A stretch of DNA of 64,000 bases from Chryseobacterium sp. G0201 (GCF_003815655.1 NZ_CP033917.1:4650001-4714000); one strand, 5' to 3'. Counted from the stretch's first letter, positions 8,643 through 18,003 are shown. A program made the numbers and translations. Notes: a model not told the origin generated them from the letters alone.

Positions 8643-10373
8643 ATGAAAAGAGCATTCCTATTATCCGCTTTTTTATTGTCTCAATTTGGGACATCACAGC
8701 TTTTAAAAACAGATGGTCAGAAAATCGTTAATGATAAAGGAGAAAATATTCAATTAAGAGGTCTCGGTTTAGGAGGATGGATGTTGCAGGAAGGTTATAT
8801 GCTGAAAACTGCTGATTTTGCAGGTCCGCAATACAAGATCAAAGAGAAAATTGCAGAATTGATCGGCGAAAAAGGAATGAATGATTTCTATAAAGCCTAT
8901 TTAAAAAACGGAATCACAAAACAAGATATTGATTTTCTGAAAAAAGCAGGATTCAATTCAATAAGACTTCCGATGCATTATAATTTGTACACCTTACCGA
9001 TTGAAAAAGAATCTGTAAAAGGTGAGAATACCTGGCTGGAAGAAGGTTTTAAAATGACGGATGATCTTTTGAAATGGTGCGCAGATAATAAAATGTATTT
9101 AATTTTAGATCTTCACGCTGCGCCTGGCGGACAAGGAAATGATGTGAATATTTCTGACAATGATAAATCAAAACCGTCACTTTGGGAAAGCGAAGAAAAT
9201 CAGAAAAAAACAATCGCTCTTTGGAAGAAATTAGCAGAAAGATATAAAGATGAGCCTTGGATTGGTGGTTACGATTTAATCAACGAGCCTAACATTAATT
9301 TCACAGGGAAAAACCCGAACGGAACAGATGAAATGTCAAACGCTCCCCTCTGGAAATTACAGAAAGATATTACAGAAGCTATTCGTCAGGTTGATAAAAA
9401 ACACATTATCATTCTTGAAGGAAACGGTTGGGGAAACAATTACAATGGATTGATACCAATTTGGGACGACAATATGGCTTTCAGCTTCCATAAATACTGG
9501 AATTATAATGATGATGCAACAATAAAAAATGCATTAGATCTTAGAGAAAAACATAATATGCCTATTTGGCTTGGTGAAACAGGAGAAAACTCTAATGTTT
9601 GGTTTACAGAATTGATCCAGCTTTTAGACAAACACAACATCGGATACGCGTTTTGGCCAATGAAAAAAATCGACAATATTGCTGGAATTACCAACGTAAA
9701 AATCACTCCAGAATATCAAAAAATATTGGATTATTGGAAAAGCGGAGCTGAAAAACCAACGAAAGAATTTGCAACAAAAGCTTTAATGAAAATTGCTGAT
9801 AATTATAAATTCAGTAATACTGAAATTAAAAATGATGTGATCGATGCGATGTTCAGACAGACAACAGACGGATCTACAAAACCGTTTAAAAACAATCAGG
9901 TTCCGGGAAGAATTTTTGCTTCAGACTATGATTTGGGAAGAATTGGCTCGTCCTATTTAGATAAAGACTTTGTTAATCTTTGGGTAAGCGATCCTGCCAA
10001 AAGATCAGAATGGAATTCCGGAAATCAAATGAGAAACGACGGTGTTGATATCTATCAATGTAATGACAAGATCACCAATCAATATTATGTCGGAAAAACA
10101 GAATCCGGAGAATGGCTACAATACACGATCAAAGTAAAAGCCGATAAAAGCTATGGTTTTGACATCAGATATTCAAGTGCTAACAATGGCAAAATCAGAG
10201 TTGAGGACGCTTCCGGAAAGCAACTGGCCACCTTCTCGCTCAATTCTACAGGAGGAAACGAAGTATGGAAAACGGTTTCTGCTAAAGGAATTAATCTTAA
10301 AAAAGGAGAAAATAAAATTAGAATATTTTTCGAAAATGACGGAGTTAATCTTAATTATTTTGAAGTAAAATAA
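8643..10373 (+). CDS. Secreted GH5 glycoside hydrolase with C-terminal CBM6
   Basis: A retaining endo- or exo-beta-glucanase of GH5. A signal peptide (MKRAFLLSAFLLSQFGTS, cleavage before Gln) is followed by the (beta/alpha)8 domain to about residue 375: SIRLPMHYN, the acid/base Glu215 in GYDLINEPN, the FSFHKYWNYN segment and the nucleophile Glu312 in IWLGETGE. Residues about 415-576 form a beta-sandwich carbohydrate-binding module of CBM6 type (YVGKTESGEWLQYTIKV, then EVWKTVSAKGINLKKGEN). A spacer helix region joins the two. Sequence features (ENIQLRGLGLGGWML near the start) recall GH5 enzymes acting on beta-1,3/1,6-glucans or cellulose; the substrate is undecided. It is not in a SusCD locus but in its own unit. 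Confidence 0.92.
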   Translation: MKRAFLLSAFLLSQFGTSQLLKTDGQKIVNDKGENIQLRGLGLGGWMLQEGYMLKTADFAGPQYKIKEKIAELIGEKGMNDFYKAYLKNGITKQDIDFLKKAGFNSIRLPMHYNLYTLPIEKESVKGENTWLEEGFKMTDDLLKWCADNKMYLILDLHAAPGGQGNDVNISDNDKSKPSLWESEENQKKTIALWKKLAERYKDEPWIGGYDLINEPNINFTGKNPNGTDEMSNAPLWKLQKDITEAIRQVDKKHIIILEGNGWGNNYNGLIPIWDDNMAFSFHKYWNYNDDATIKNALDLREKHNMPIWLGETGENSNVWFTELIQLLDKHNIGYAFWPMKKIDNIAGITNVKITPEYQKILDYWKSGAEKPTKEFATKALMKIADNYKFSNTEIKNDVIDAMFRQTTDGSTKPFKNNQVPGRIFASDYDLGRIGSSYLDKDFVNLWVSDPAKRSEWNSGNQMRNDGVDIYQCNDKITNQYYVGKTESGEWLQYTIKVKADKSYGFDIRYSSANNGKIRVEDASGKQLATFSLNSTGGNEVWKTVSAKGINLKKGENKIRIFFENDGVNLNYFEVK

Positions 10374-10390
10374 TAATTGTCTTAAATTGC

Positions 10391-10422
10391 AAATCCCTTT
10401 TAGTTTTTAAGAGGGATTTTTT
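10391..10422 (+). terminator. Terminator after the GH5 gene
   Basis: AAATCCCTTTTA pairs with TAAGAGGGATTT and is followed by further T residues. It ends the GH5 unit 14 bp before the beta-lactamase start, so the beta-lactamase either uses a promoter within the GH5 3' end or depends on read-through. Confidence 0.7.
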
Positions 10423-10435
10423 AATACAAAATATT

Positions 10436-11314
10436 ATGAAAAAATTAGGACTATTATTTCTTTTGATTTCGGCGTTTATGTTCGCTCAGCAATCAGTTTT
10501 AGATCAAAAAATCAATTCCATTATTAAAGATAAAAAAGCGACTGTCGGAGTTTCTGTTTTAGGATTTGAAAATGGTTTTAAATACAATAAAAACGGTGAA
10601 AAAAAACTTCCGATGCAAAGTGTTTTTAAATTTCATATTGCAGCTGCAGTTTTAGATTTTGTAGACAAAGGAAAGCTTTCTTTGGATCAGAAAATTTTAC
10701 TTAATAAATCAAATTTATTAGAAAATACATGGTCGCCACTTCGCGATAAATATAAAGATACAAACGCAGAAGTTCCATTAAGTGAAATCATCGATCAAAC
10801 CGTTGCAATGAGTGATAATAATGGTTGCGACATCCTTTTAAAATTAATTGGAGGTACACAAACCGTTCAAAAATTCATGGATTCTAAAGGAGTGACAGGT
10901 TTTCAGATAAAATATAATGAAGAAGAAATGCACAGTGACTGGAGCTTTCAATACAAAAACTACAGTATGACCAATTCGGCTGTTCAGGTGTTAAAAAAAT
11001 TCTATGACGGAAAATTACTTTCTAAAAAATCTACAGATTATCTGATGAAAGTAATGTTGGGAACAAAAACAGGTTTGAATAAAATGGTAGAACAATTGCC
11101 AAAAGATACTCCTGTAGCCCGCAAAACGGGATCGTCAGGGAAGAATAAAGACGGACTTACCGGTGCAGAAAATGAAATAGGAATTGTAACTCTACCTAAC
11201 GGAAAACATTACGCAATCGCCTTATTTGTAAGCAATTCTACAGAAACAGATGCCGTAAACTGCAAGATTATTTCTGACATTTCTAAAGCTTTTTGGGATC
11301 ATTTTAATAAGTAA
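10436..11314 (+). CDS. bla: Class A beta-lactamase, subclass A2 (PER/CGA/CIA-like)
   Basis: A periplasmic serine beta-lactamase that hydrolyses penicillins and probably cephalosporins. Signal peptide MKKLGLLFLLISAFMFA precedes Gln18. Active-site motifs are complete: Ser62-Val-Phe-Lys65 (SxxK), Ser126-Asp-Asn128 (SDN), Glu162 in the omega loop NEEEMHSD (His in place of the usual Asn170-equivalent, as in PER enzymes), and Lys230-Thr-Gly232. Length of 292 residues fits. The omega-loop pattern is the mark of subclass A2 extended-spectrum enzymes known as intrinsic chromosomal genes of Chryseobacterium (CGA-1, CIA). No regulator, integron or mobile element is adjacent, which fits an intrinsic gene. 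Confidence 0.93.
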   Translation: MKKLGLLFLLISAFMFAQQSVLDQKINSIIKDKKATVGVSVLGFENGFKYNKNGEKKLPMQSVFKFHIAAAVLDFVDKGKLSLDQKILLNKSNLLENTWSPLRDKYKDTNAEVPLSEIIDQTVAMSDNNGCDILLKLIGGTQTVQKFMDSKGVTGFQIKYNEEEMHSDWSFQYKNYSMTNSAVQVLKKFYDGKLLSKKSTDYLMKVMLGTKTGLNKMVEQLPKDTPVARKTGSSGKNKDGLTGAENEIGIVTLPNGKHYAIALFVSNSTETDAVNCKIISDISKAFWDHFNK

Positions 11315-11434
11315 ATTTTAAAGCTTATTTTTAAAGCGTTTTTAAAGTAAGTTTAAACATTAATTTGTCATTGGAAACTCCAGCAAAATAAGAAAGGCAC
11401 GCTAATTGAGATTTACTTATCAAATAAAATTAAT

Positions 11435-11845
11435 ATGAAAAAGATATTATTAATCGCAGGTATATTCAGTTTTTCATTCTTTTGGGCTCAGAAGAATCAA
11501 AACTATCTGCAGATAGGATATTCAAGTATGTGTTGCGGAACTCCTTCGCCAGATCCTGTGATGACTTATTTAAGTCAGTTTCAGAAAAAAAATAAAACAA
11601 AAGCTTTCGAAGTTTACAGACAAAGCGGTCTGGGACGAGAAGGAGAATTTAATTTATATATCGGGATTGATAAACTTTCTAAAACTCAAAAAACAAACTT
11701 TATAAAAGGCTTGCACTCTGCCATATCTTCACAAAACAGCAAGAGAAATCAGAGCAGCGACGGTACTGTAAACTTTGAGAAAACAACCGTTATCACTAAA
11801 GCTGATCTAGGCAACGCAAGAAATTTAACTATCTATAAAAAATAA
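11435..11845 (+). CDS. Secreted hypothetical protein
   Basis: A 136-residue exported protein: signal peptide MKKILLIAGIFSFSFFWA, then Gln at the mature N-terminus. The mature part begins NYLQIGYSSMCCGTPSPDPV, with an unusual vicinal Cys-Cys, and ends with a beta-rich region (NFEKTTVITKADLGNARN). I know no family for it. It ends 15 bp before the hydroxybutyryl-CoA dehydrogenase gene, which may be read from the same transcript, although their roles differ. Confidence 0.7.
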   Translation: MKKILLIAGIFSFSFFWAQKNQNYLQIGYSSMCCGTPSPDPVMTYLSQFQKKNKTKAFEVYRQSGLGREGEFNLYIGIDKLSKTQKTNFIKGLHSAISSQNSKRNQSSDGTVNFEKTTVITKADLGNARNLTIYKK

Positions 11846-11860
11846 TTTAATTTAAGGAAA

Positions 11861-12754
11861 ATGATCAAAAACATCGTAGTTATCGGAGCCGGAACCATGG
11901 GGAATGGTATTGCGCATACTTTCGCTCAAAGCGGATTTAATGTAAGTTTAGTAGATGTATCTCAGGATGCTTTGGACAGAGGTTTAAAAACGATTACAAC
12001 CAATCTTGACAGAATCATCGCTAAAGGAAATCTTACTGAAGAGCAAAAAGCGGAAACGTTAGGTAACATAACTACTTTCACGGAACTTAAAAATGCTGCA
12101 ACAGAGGCAGATTTAATCGTAGAAGCTGCAACAGAAAACCAAGAGCTGAAGCTAAAGATCTTCGGTCAGATGGATGAATTTGCTCCTGCAAACTGTATTT
12201 TGGCAACCAATACTTCTTCAATTTCTATCACTAAAATCGCTGCAGCTACCAAAAGAGCCGATAAAGTAATAGGAATGCACTTTATGAATCCCGTTCCAAT
12301 CATGAAATTGGTTGAAATTATTAAAGGATATTCTACTTCTAAAGAAACTTTTGATATCATTTATGAAATGAGCAAAACGTTAGGAAAAGTTCCTGTAGAA
12401 GTGAATGACTATCCAGGTTTTGTGGCTAACAGAATTTTAATGCCGATGATCAACGAATCTATCGAAACACTTTACAACGGTGTTGCCGGTGTTGAGGAGA
12501 TTGATACGGTAATGAAATTAGGTATGGCTCACCCGATGGGACCACTTCAATTGGCAGATTTTATAGGTCTTGACGTTTGTTTAGCTATTTTAAATGTAAT
12601 GTACGATGGCTTTAAAAACCCTAAATATGCTCCAAATCCATTGTTGGTAAACATGGTAATGGCAGGGAAATTAGGCGTAAAATCAGGAGAAGGTTTCTAC
12701 GACTATTCTGAAAGCAAAAAGGCTGAAAAAGTGGCAAAAATGTTTGCAAAATAA
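11861..12754 (+). CDS. 3-hydroxybutyryl-CoA dehydrogenase
   Basis: Reversibly oxidises (S)-3-hydroxybutyryl-CoA to acetoacetyl-CoA with NAD(P), in the cytoplasm, in fatty-acid/butyrate-type metabolism. Residues 1-180 are the NAD-binding domain (VIGAGTMGNGIAHTFAQSG); the catalytic His lies in VIGMHFMNPVPIMKLVEI; residues 185-290 are the C-terminal dimer domain (DYPGFVANRILMPMINE, then GMAHPMGPLQLADFIGLD). At 297 residues it is the short single-function form, without a crotonase domain. No other beta-oxidation gene lies next to it. Confidence 0.93.
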   Translation: MIKNIVVIGAGTMGNGIAHTFAQSGFNVSLVDVSQDALDRGLKTITTNLDRIIAKGNLTEEQKAETLGNITTFTELKNAATEADLIVEAATENQELKLKIFGQMDEFAPANCILATNTSSISITKIAAATKRADKVIGMHFMNPVPIMKLVEIIKGYSTSKETFDIIYEMSKTLGKVPVEVNDYPGFVANRILMPMINESIETLYNGVAGVEEIDTVMKLGMAHPMGPLQLADFIGLDVCLAILNVMYDGFKNPKYAPNPLLVNMVMAGKLGVKSGEGFYDYSESKKAEKVAKMFAK

Positions 12755-12774
12755 AAAAGCTGAATGAGTAAATT

Positions 12775-12800
12775 GTCAATTTTGAATTTTTAAAATTGAC
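12775..12800 (+). terminator. Hairpin after the hydroxybutyryl-CoA dehydrogenase gene
   Basis: GTCAATTTT pairs perfectly with AAAATTGAC around an 8-nt loop. The stem is AT-rich and lacks a long T run after it, so termination is possible but not certain. Confidence 0.4.
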
Positions 12801-12861
12801 ATGAAATAATTCACTTAGAAGAAAAATTGACTTGCATTGCAAAATTCACTACTTTTCTTCG

Positions 12862-14178
12862 ATGAAATTTAAAGAAAAACATATTCAGATATCAATGGTC
12901 ATCATTACTTTAGTGATGACCATTTTGCGTTTTTTACTCAATGAAAAAGGGCGTGTAAACCCTGATTCTATCAGATATATGAGAGCGGCTCATGTTTTTC
13001 CAACTATTGATAATACAACAACACCGTTAGGATATCCTTTAAGCATTAAATTTTTCACCTTTTTCGGGTTTGATGAATTCTGGAGTAGTAAAGTTGTAGG
13101 GATTGCAGCGTTTCTTTTTATCATTATCTTTGCATGGATAAAGAAATTTTATTTTAGAGAAACGATCATTTTAAGTGCTTTGTTCAGCTTTCTTTCGATC
13201 TATTCGTACACCATGAGTGAAGCCCTGATTCTCCCCTTTGTATTTCTTTTTTTATACACAGCAACGCTGATCATTACAGGAAAATTAGAAAAGTGGAAAG
13301 CCGTTTTTTATCTTTCATTAGCTTTAATTGCCCTTTATAACGTAAGGTACAGTGCCTTGTTCATCATCGCAGGAACCGGACTTTATGGACTTATTTTCTG
13401 GAAAAGAAAATACTCTTTATCGTTTATAATTTCAGCAGGAATAAGCTGTATTTTCATCGTTTTATATAAATTTCTATTCATTGATTATTTTAATGCAGAC
13501 TATGTAAAAACATTTCTGGAAATAGGGCTCCACCCTACTTCTAAATTATTGATTGAGTTATTTCAAGGATTATGTACAACCTTTAATCCTTTCGTTCATA
13601 TTGCAAATCCCGGAGGAGGAAAAATCAATTATATTATTTATGGAATTGGGTTTGTAAATATTTTTTTGATTATTTATTTATTCATAAAAAAGAAGCTTTC
13701 AGATCCGGAATTTTTCTATGTTTTCGTGAGCGTTATTGGAATTATATGTTCTTATTTTATCCAGTATTTTTATTCTGTGAATCCGATAGATTATAGATTA
13801 ATGGCGCCTTTCAGCTTACCGATCTGGATCGTTTATTTCAGGAAATTATTCAAGATATTTGATGTTAAAGTTTATGTTATTGGTGCTTTAAGTTTACTAT
13901 CAGGATTAGCATTTACATGGCTTTCAAAAGGAAATTATCTTGAAAACAGAAAAGAGATCACCCAGTTTCTACAATCTGAAAAATTAGACAAAGTACCTTT
14001 ACAGTTTTTTATCATTGAAGAAAAAGATTTAGAAAAAATACAGGTTGCAGAATTAATAAGCACTGTAAATCCACAGGTAAGCCTTACTTTTAAGCCTGAA
14101 GATACTTTAAAAAGAACAACCCTTACACGCTATAAAGTTTTACAAAAAATTAGGATCGACAAGAACAAATATCAATAA
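12862..14178 (+). CDS. Polytopic membrane protein, GT-C glycosyltransferase-like
   Basis: A 438-residue protein with about ten hydrophobic helices in residues 1-360 and a soluble C-terminal tail of about 75 residues. After the first helix comes an extracytoplasmic loop NPDSIRYMRAAHVFP, in which the Asp is in the place of the catalytic acid of GT-C enzymes that use polyprenyl-phosphate sugar donors. This makes a mannosyl/arabinosyl-type transferase to surface glycans possible, but there are no glycan genes nearby to support it. Start set at 12862 (MKFKEKHIQ) rather than 12832, because the extra ten residues look untranslated. Could equally be described as a hypothetical membrane protein. Confidence 0.65.
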   Translation: MKFKEKHIQISMVIITLVMTILRFLLNEKGRVNPDSIRYMRAAHVFPTIDNTTTPLGYPLSIKFFTFFGFDEFWSSKVVGIAAFLFIIIFAWIKKFYFRETIILSALFSFLSIYSYTMSEALILPFVFLFLYTATLIITGKLEKWKAVFYLSLALIALYNVRYSALFIIAGTGLYGLIFWKRKYSLSFIISAGISCIFIVLYKFLFIDYFNADYVKTFLEIGLHPTSKLLIELFQGLCTTFNPFVHIANPGGGKINYIIYGIGFVNIFLIIYLFIKKKLSDPEFFYVFVSVIGIICSYFIQYFYSVNPIDYRLMAPFSLPIWIVYFRKLFKIFDVKVYVIGALSLLSGLAFTWLSKGNYLENRKEITQFLQSEKLDKVPLQFFIIEEKDLEKIQVAELISTVNPQVSLTFKPEDTLKRTTLTRYKVLQKIRIDKNKYQ

Positions 14179-14184
14179 TTTTAT

Positions 14185-14192
14185 TATCTTTG
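14185..14192 (+). promoter_or_regulatory. Possible -7 element
   Basis: TATCTTTG matches TAnnTTTG and lies 24 bp before the acidic protein start at 14216. No good -33 box was seen. Confidence 0.35.
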
Positions 14193-14215
14193 GTTAAAGT
14201 TAAAACATTAAAAAA

Positions 14216-14455
14216 ATGAAGTTACCAAAGTTTTTATTAGCAGATAATTCGGAATTTCCTGAAGATTTATTCGTAGTTCATACAGAATATCCAAGATTTA
14301 TCTTAAACGTTGAGGAAGAAGAAGTTGAGTGGTTAGATGATTTGGAAGGTGATGATGAAGAAACTATGGCAGATGAGGCTACTAAAGTGGTAGAAGCAGC
14401 ATTCAAATGGTGTGATGAAGAGTTGGCTAAGTACGACGAAGAAGAGGAAGAATAA
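14216..14455 (+). CDS. Acidic conserved hypothetical protein
   Basis: A 79-residue, very acidic soluble protein (MKLPKFLLADNSEFPEDLFV, then many Glu/Asp, ending in a Glu run). It keeps aromatic residues in HTEYPRFILNVEEEEVEWLD and a helix around VVEAAFKWCDEELAKYD. I recall such proteins as conserved in Flavobacteriia without an assigned role. A -7 box lies just upstream and a strong terminator follows, so it appears to be a separate gene. Confidence 0.75.
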   Translation: MKLPKFLLADNSEFPEDLFVVHTEYPRFILNVEEEEVEWLDDLEGDDEETMADEATKVVEAAFKWCDEELAKYDEEEEE

Positions 14456-14471
14456 GAAACCCTTTAAACAT

Positions 14472-14503
14472 AAAAAAAGGAACTCAAATTGAGTTCCTTT
14501 TTT
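14472..14503. terminator. Bidirectional terminator
   Basis: GGAACTCAA and TTGAGTTCC form a stem of about 9 bp flanked by an A run on the left and a T run on the right. It lies between convergent genes and can serve both the acidic protein gene and the META lipoprotein gene. Confidence 0.9.
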
Positions 14504-14505
14504 AT

Positions 14506-14916
14506 TTATTCAGCTTTATTGAATTTCAATAATAAAAGATTGTCTTTGTACAACTCAAGAGTATTTCCGGAAACTACATATTTGTTAGCCTTTCCTACCA
14601 TATCCATAAAGTTCTGCTCTACGCTCATATTGTCGCAAGCCATTCTGGTAGAACCCATTTGCCCTGCAGAGAAACTACCTGTAGCGATGTCTACTTTTGC
14701 AGTTCCGAAGTAATTATTACATCCTGCATTTCCATTGATCTTTTCACCTTCGATGTTCAAAGTCGGAACTTTTCCTTTTACATTATCTGCCAACGTCCAT
14801 TTTGTATTTGCCAATGAAGGTTGAGATTTTCCTACTTTAGAAGCAGATGGACTAGACATTGTTCCACACGATGCCAAAACCGCTGCTGCACATATACTTA
14901 AAAAAAGATTTTTCAT
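14506..14916 (-). CDS. META/HslJ-domain lipoprotein
   Basis: A 136-residue lipoprotein: signal MKNLFLSICAAAVLASC with lipobox LASC. The rest is one META domain (about residues 38-135): SLANTKWTLAD, GEKINGNAGCNNYFG, GSFSAGQMGSTRMACD and LELYKDNLLLLKF. The family includes E. coli HslJ, an outer-membrane-associated heat-shock protein linked to novobiocin resistance; the biochemical role is not known. The start at 14916 was chosen because the longer frame to 15012 would bury the signal peptide behind 32 residues. Confidence 0.87.
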   Translation of the reverse strand: MKNLFLSICAAAVLASCGTMSSPSASKVGKSQPSLANTKWTLADNVKGKVPTLNIEGEKINGNAGCNNYFGTAKVDIATGSFSAGQMGSTRMACDNMSVEQNFMDMVGKANKYVVSGNTLELYKDNLLLLKFNKAE

Positions 14917-15103
14917 TTTTTTCTTTTTTGATTTAACCAAATTTACGGAAATTATATTATTTAAACGGGTTTCGGAGGTTTTTATTATTTTGTTAAACAC
15001 AAATTTCACCAAATTGTTTTCACAAATACTAAAAAATAAATGGCTCCAATTATGTACATCTTAGCATTTTGTAGGAATCTAAACTGTTGAATTATTATTA
15101 AAA

Positions 15104-15200
15104 AATGCATCGACTCCGCTCAGCATGACATCGCTACAAATTAGTCGCTAATAAAAACAATTAATATTAGATATGTCATGCTGAGCGGAGTCGAAGCATT
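15104..15200. repeat. Long inverted repeat, TGTCATGCTGAG family
   Basis: The 27-nt arms 15104-15130 and 15174-15200 are reverse complements with one mismatch; the outer-to-inner order reads AATGCATCGACTCCGCTCAG and its partner. The 43-nt centre contains no ORF. Similar TGTCAT-ended inverted repeats lie at 17922-18003 and 50891-50962. It sits in the spacer between the META lipoprotein gene (upstream end) and pheT. Confidence 0.85.
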
Positions 15201-15219
15201 CTTAATTCAATTAAAAAAA

Positions 15220-15239
15220 ACGGACTTAAAAAAGTCCGT
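15220..15239 (-). terminator. Terminator after pheT
   Basis: ACGGACTT and AAGTCCGT form a perfect 8-bp stem with a 4-nt A loop; on the minus strand a TTTTTTTT tract follows. It is 33 bp beyond the pheT stop. Confidence 0.9.
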
Positions 15240-15272
15240 TTTAATATTATATCGTTAATGTTGTAATCAATA

Positions 15273-17675
15273 TTAAGATCTCAATTCTGCATTGAATTCT
15301 TTTTGGAAAGATTTGATAAGAGAATCCATTACGTGAGAAATTTCCTTTTCTTCCAATGTCTTTTCTTCATTTAATAATTCAAAGCTCATTGCATAAGATT
15401 TCTTGCCTTCCGGAAGATTCTTCCCTTCATATACATCGAATAAATTGATGTTTTTGATGAATGGAGATTTGTTCTTCTTAGCAGTCTGATAAAGCTCCTG
15501 ATACGTAATATTTTTATCAATCAATAAAGCTAAATCTCTTCTGATCTTGTTGAATTTTGGAATATCTTTAAATTTCAATTCGTTGGTTGAACGTAATTCC
15601 TGAGCCAATTCCAGTTCAATTTCAGCATAGAAACATTCCTGATCGATATCGAAATCTTTCAACATCTGAGGAGCTACTTTTCCGATTCTTACTAAAACTT
15701 TTCCGTCAGCTTCATATGCTAAAGCATCAGAAAATCTATCATCAGATAAAGCAACTTCTTTATAATCAATCGCCAGTCTTTGTAATAAAACTTTTACATA
15801 AGCTTTTAAGTTATAGAAATCTGTCGCAGATTTCGGCTGTAACCAGTTTTCAGCAACATTTCTTCCGGAAATTAAGATAGCCATTTGCTTTCTTTCTTCA
15901 TATTTATCTCTTTTGTGATAAATTTTTCCAAATTCAAAGAACTTGATATCCTGATTTTTTCTGTTGATATTGTAAATAGCATTTTCAAGAAGTCCTTCCA
16001 ATAAAGACTTTCTCATGAATGCCAAATCATTACTTAACGGATTCAACAATCTTACCGCATCAGTTTCATCTTTTACAGAAGTTAATGAATTGTTCATCAC
16101 TTCATTGAACCCAAGGCCTTGTAAAGTTCTTGCCCAGTTATTTTCTAATTCATCCTGATCTTTTGCACTTAGCTTCACAGGCGTGAAAGAGATCTTTTGT
16201 GGAGCATCGATTTTGTTATATCCGTAAATTCTTAAAATCTCTTCAATAACGTCAATTTCTCTTGTAACATCCGCTCTATAAGCAGGAACTGAAATCTCAA
16301 AACCATTCTGAATTTCATTTAAAACCTGAATTTCAAGGGCTTTTAAAATTTCTTTTACTTTTTCTCTGTGAATTTTTGTTCCTAAGATCTGTTCAATTTT
16401 AGAAAATCTGATGATCACATAATTGTCTTCGATTTTCTTTGGATATTCTTCCAACAAATCTCCAGTCAATTTCCCGCCAGCTAACTCCTGAATCATTTTA
16501 ATGGCATGAGTAATAGCAGTCCTTGTGATATTAGGATCTACACCTCTTTCAAATCTGAAAGATGCATCTGTATTCAAACCGTGGAATTTTGCTCCTTTTC
16601 TCACCGCTACCGGATTGAAATAAGCACTTTCCAGGAAAATAGTCGTTGTTTCATTAGAAACTCCGGAATTAGCACCACCGAAAACTCCAGCAATACACAT
16701 CGGATTATCATTTCCGTCTTTGATGATGATCTCAGAACCGTTTAAAGTTCTTTCAACACCATCTAACGTGGTAAATTTTGTTCCTTCTTTTACCGTTCCA
16801 ACTTTTACTTTTTTGTCTGCAATTTTATCTGCATCAAAAGCGTGAAGCGGCTGTCCTAAACCGTGAAGAACATAGTTTGTAATATCTACAATATTGTTGA
16901 TCGGACTTAATCCGATTGCTTTTAATCTGTTTTTCAACCAAGCCGGAGATTCTGCAACTTTTACATCTTCGATCACCGCACCGATATATCTTGGACATAA
17001 TTCTGCGTCCTCAACTTCCAATGTAAAGCTGTGAGAACCTTCATTATTTAAAGCTTCTGAAGCTACTTTTTCAAACTCTGACTTCTGCTTATTCGTTGAA
17101 AGGAAAGCAAATAGATCTCTTGCAACCCCGTAATGAGACATTGCATCGGTTCTGTTTGGCGTTAATCCGATCTCGAAAACTTCGTCATTTGTCAATTCAA
17201 AATAATCAGCAAAGTTCTTTCCTACTTCATATTTTTCTTCATCCAACACCATGATTCCTCCGTGATCATTGCTAAGACCTAATTCGTCCTCAGCACAAAT
17301 CATTCCCTGAGAAACTTCTCCTCTGATTTTCGCTTCTTTGATCTCAAAAAATCCGCCTTCTTTATCATAAATCTTGGTTCCGACAACCGCAACAGGTACA
17401 GTTTGTCCAGCTGCAACATTCGGAGCTCCGCAAACGATGTTCAGCACCTTTCCGTTTCCTACGTCTACCGTTGTTTTATTCAATTTATCTGCATTAGGAT
17501 GTTTCTCGCAAGTTAAAACTTTACCCACGATGATCCCTTCCAAGCTTCCTTTGATACTTTCAAATTTATCTATCCCTTCAACCTCAAGACCGATATCAGT
17601 AAGGAATTCACCAATTCTTTCAGGTTTTAATTCCGTTTTTATATAATCTTTCAGCCAATTGTTTGATATCTTCAT
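15273..17675 (-). CDS. pheT: Phenylalanyl-tRNA synthetase beta subunit
   Basis: Beta chain of the alpha2-beta2 enzyme that charges tRNA-Phe. The 800-residue protein shows the full bacterial order: an EMAP-II-like tRNA-binding domain (about 40-150; VGKVLTCEKHPNADKLN), the B3/B4 editing domain (about 215-390; RNRLKAIGLSPINNIVDITN-type segment and FRFERGVDPN), the B5 domain (about 405-475), the catalytic-like core (to about 690) and the C-terminal anticodon-binding FDX-ACB domain (KDIPKFNKIRRDLALLIDKN). pheS is not adjacent, so the two subunit genes are split here, as in many Bacteroidota. Confidence 0.97.
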   Translation of the reverse strand: MKISNNWLKDYIKTELKPERIGEFLTDIGLEVEGIDKFESIKGSLEGIIVGKVLTCEKHPNADKLNKTTVDVGNGKVLNIVCGAPNVAAGQTVPVAVVGTKIYDKEGGFFEIKEAKIRGEVSQGMICAEDELGLSNDHGGIMVLDEEKYEVGKNFADYFELTNDEVFEIGLTPNRTDAMSHYGVARDLFAFLSTNKQKSEFEKVASEALNNEGSHSFTLEVEDAELCPRYIGAVIEDVKVAESPAWLKNRLKAIGLSPINNIVDITNYVLHGLGQPLHAFDADKIADKKVKVGTVKEGTKFTTLDGVERTLNGSEIIIKDGNDNPMCIAGVFGGANSGVSNETTTIFLESAYFNPVAVRKGAKFHGLNTDASFRFERGVDPNITRTAITHAIKMIQELAGGKLTGDLLEEYPKKIEDNYVIIRFSKIEQILGTKIHREKVKEILKALEIQVLNEIQNGFEISVPAYRADVTREIDVIEEILRIYGYNKIDAPQKISFTPVKLSAKDQDELENNWARTLQGLGFNEVMNNSLTSVKDETDAVRLLNPLSNDLAFMRKSLLEGLLENAIYNINRKNQDIKFFEFGKIYHKRDKYEERKQMAILISGRNVAENWLQPKSATDFYNLKAYVKVLLQRLAIDYKEVALSDDRFSDALAYEADGKVLVRIGKVAPQMLKDFDIDQECFYAEIELELAQELRSTNELKFKDIPKFNKIRRDLALLIDKNITYQELYQTAKKNKSPFIKNINLFDVYEGKNLPEGKKSYAMSFELLNEEKTLEEKEISHVMDSLIKSFQKEFNAELRS

Positions 17676-17921
17676 TGCTATATTTTGAAAATTTTATTTG
17701 AATTTTTCGAGTTACAAATGTCGTGTTTTTTTAAGAAATACCGAAATTTCGCAGGAACTTTAAGAGAATACTTTTAGTTAAATTTATTATAGTTATTTCT
17801 CGCAGATTTTGCAGATAACGCCTTTTTTATTTTTAATTTTGATTACTATTTGTTGACCACAGATCTTCACAAATTTACACAGATTAACTTCAAGAAACAT
17901 CTGCAGAATTGTTCCGTTAAG

Positions 17922-18003
17922 TTTGTCATGCTGAAAGCATCTATACGAAAATCTTTCCAGAATCTTTTCTAATAATACATTTAGATGCTTCCAGCATGAC
18001 AAA
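17922..18003. repeat. Long inverted repeat, TGTCATGCTG family
   Basis: Arms 17922-17943 and 17982-18003 are reverse complements at 21 of 22 positions, with the outer part TTTGTCATGCTG. The 38-nt centre has no coding sense. Same end sequence as the repeats at 15104-15200 and 50891-50962. Confidence 0.85.

Noticed and set aside
15104..15200. Insertion sequence or small transposon
   Set aside because: Inverted arms are present but the inside is only 43 nt with no ORF and no clear target duplication; treated as a palindromic repeat.
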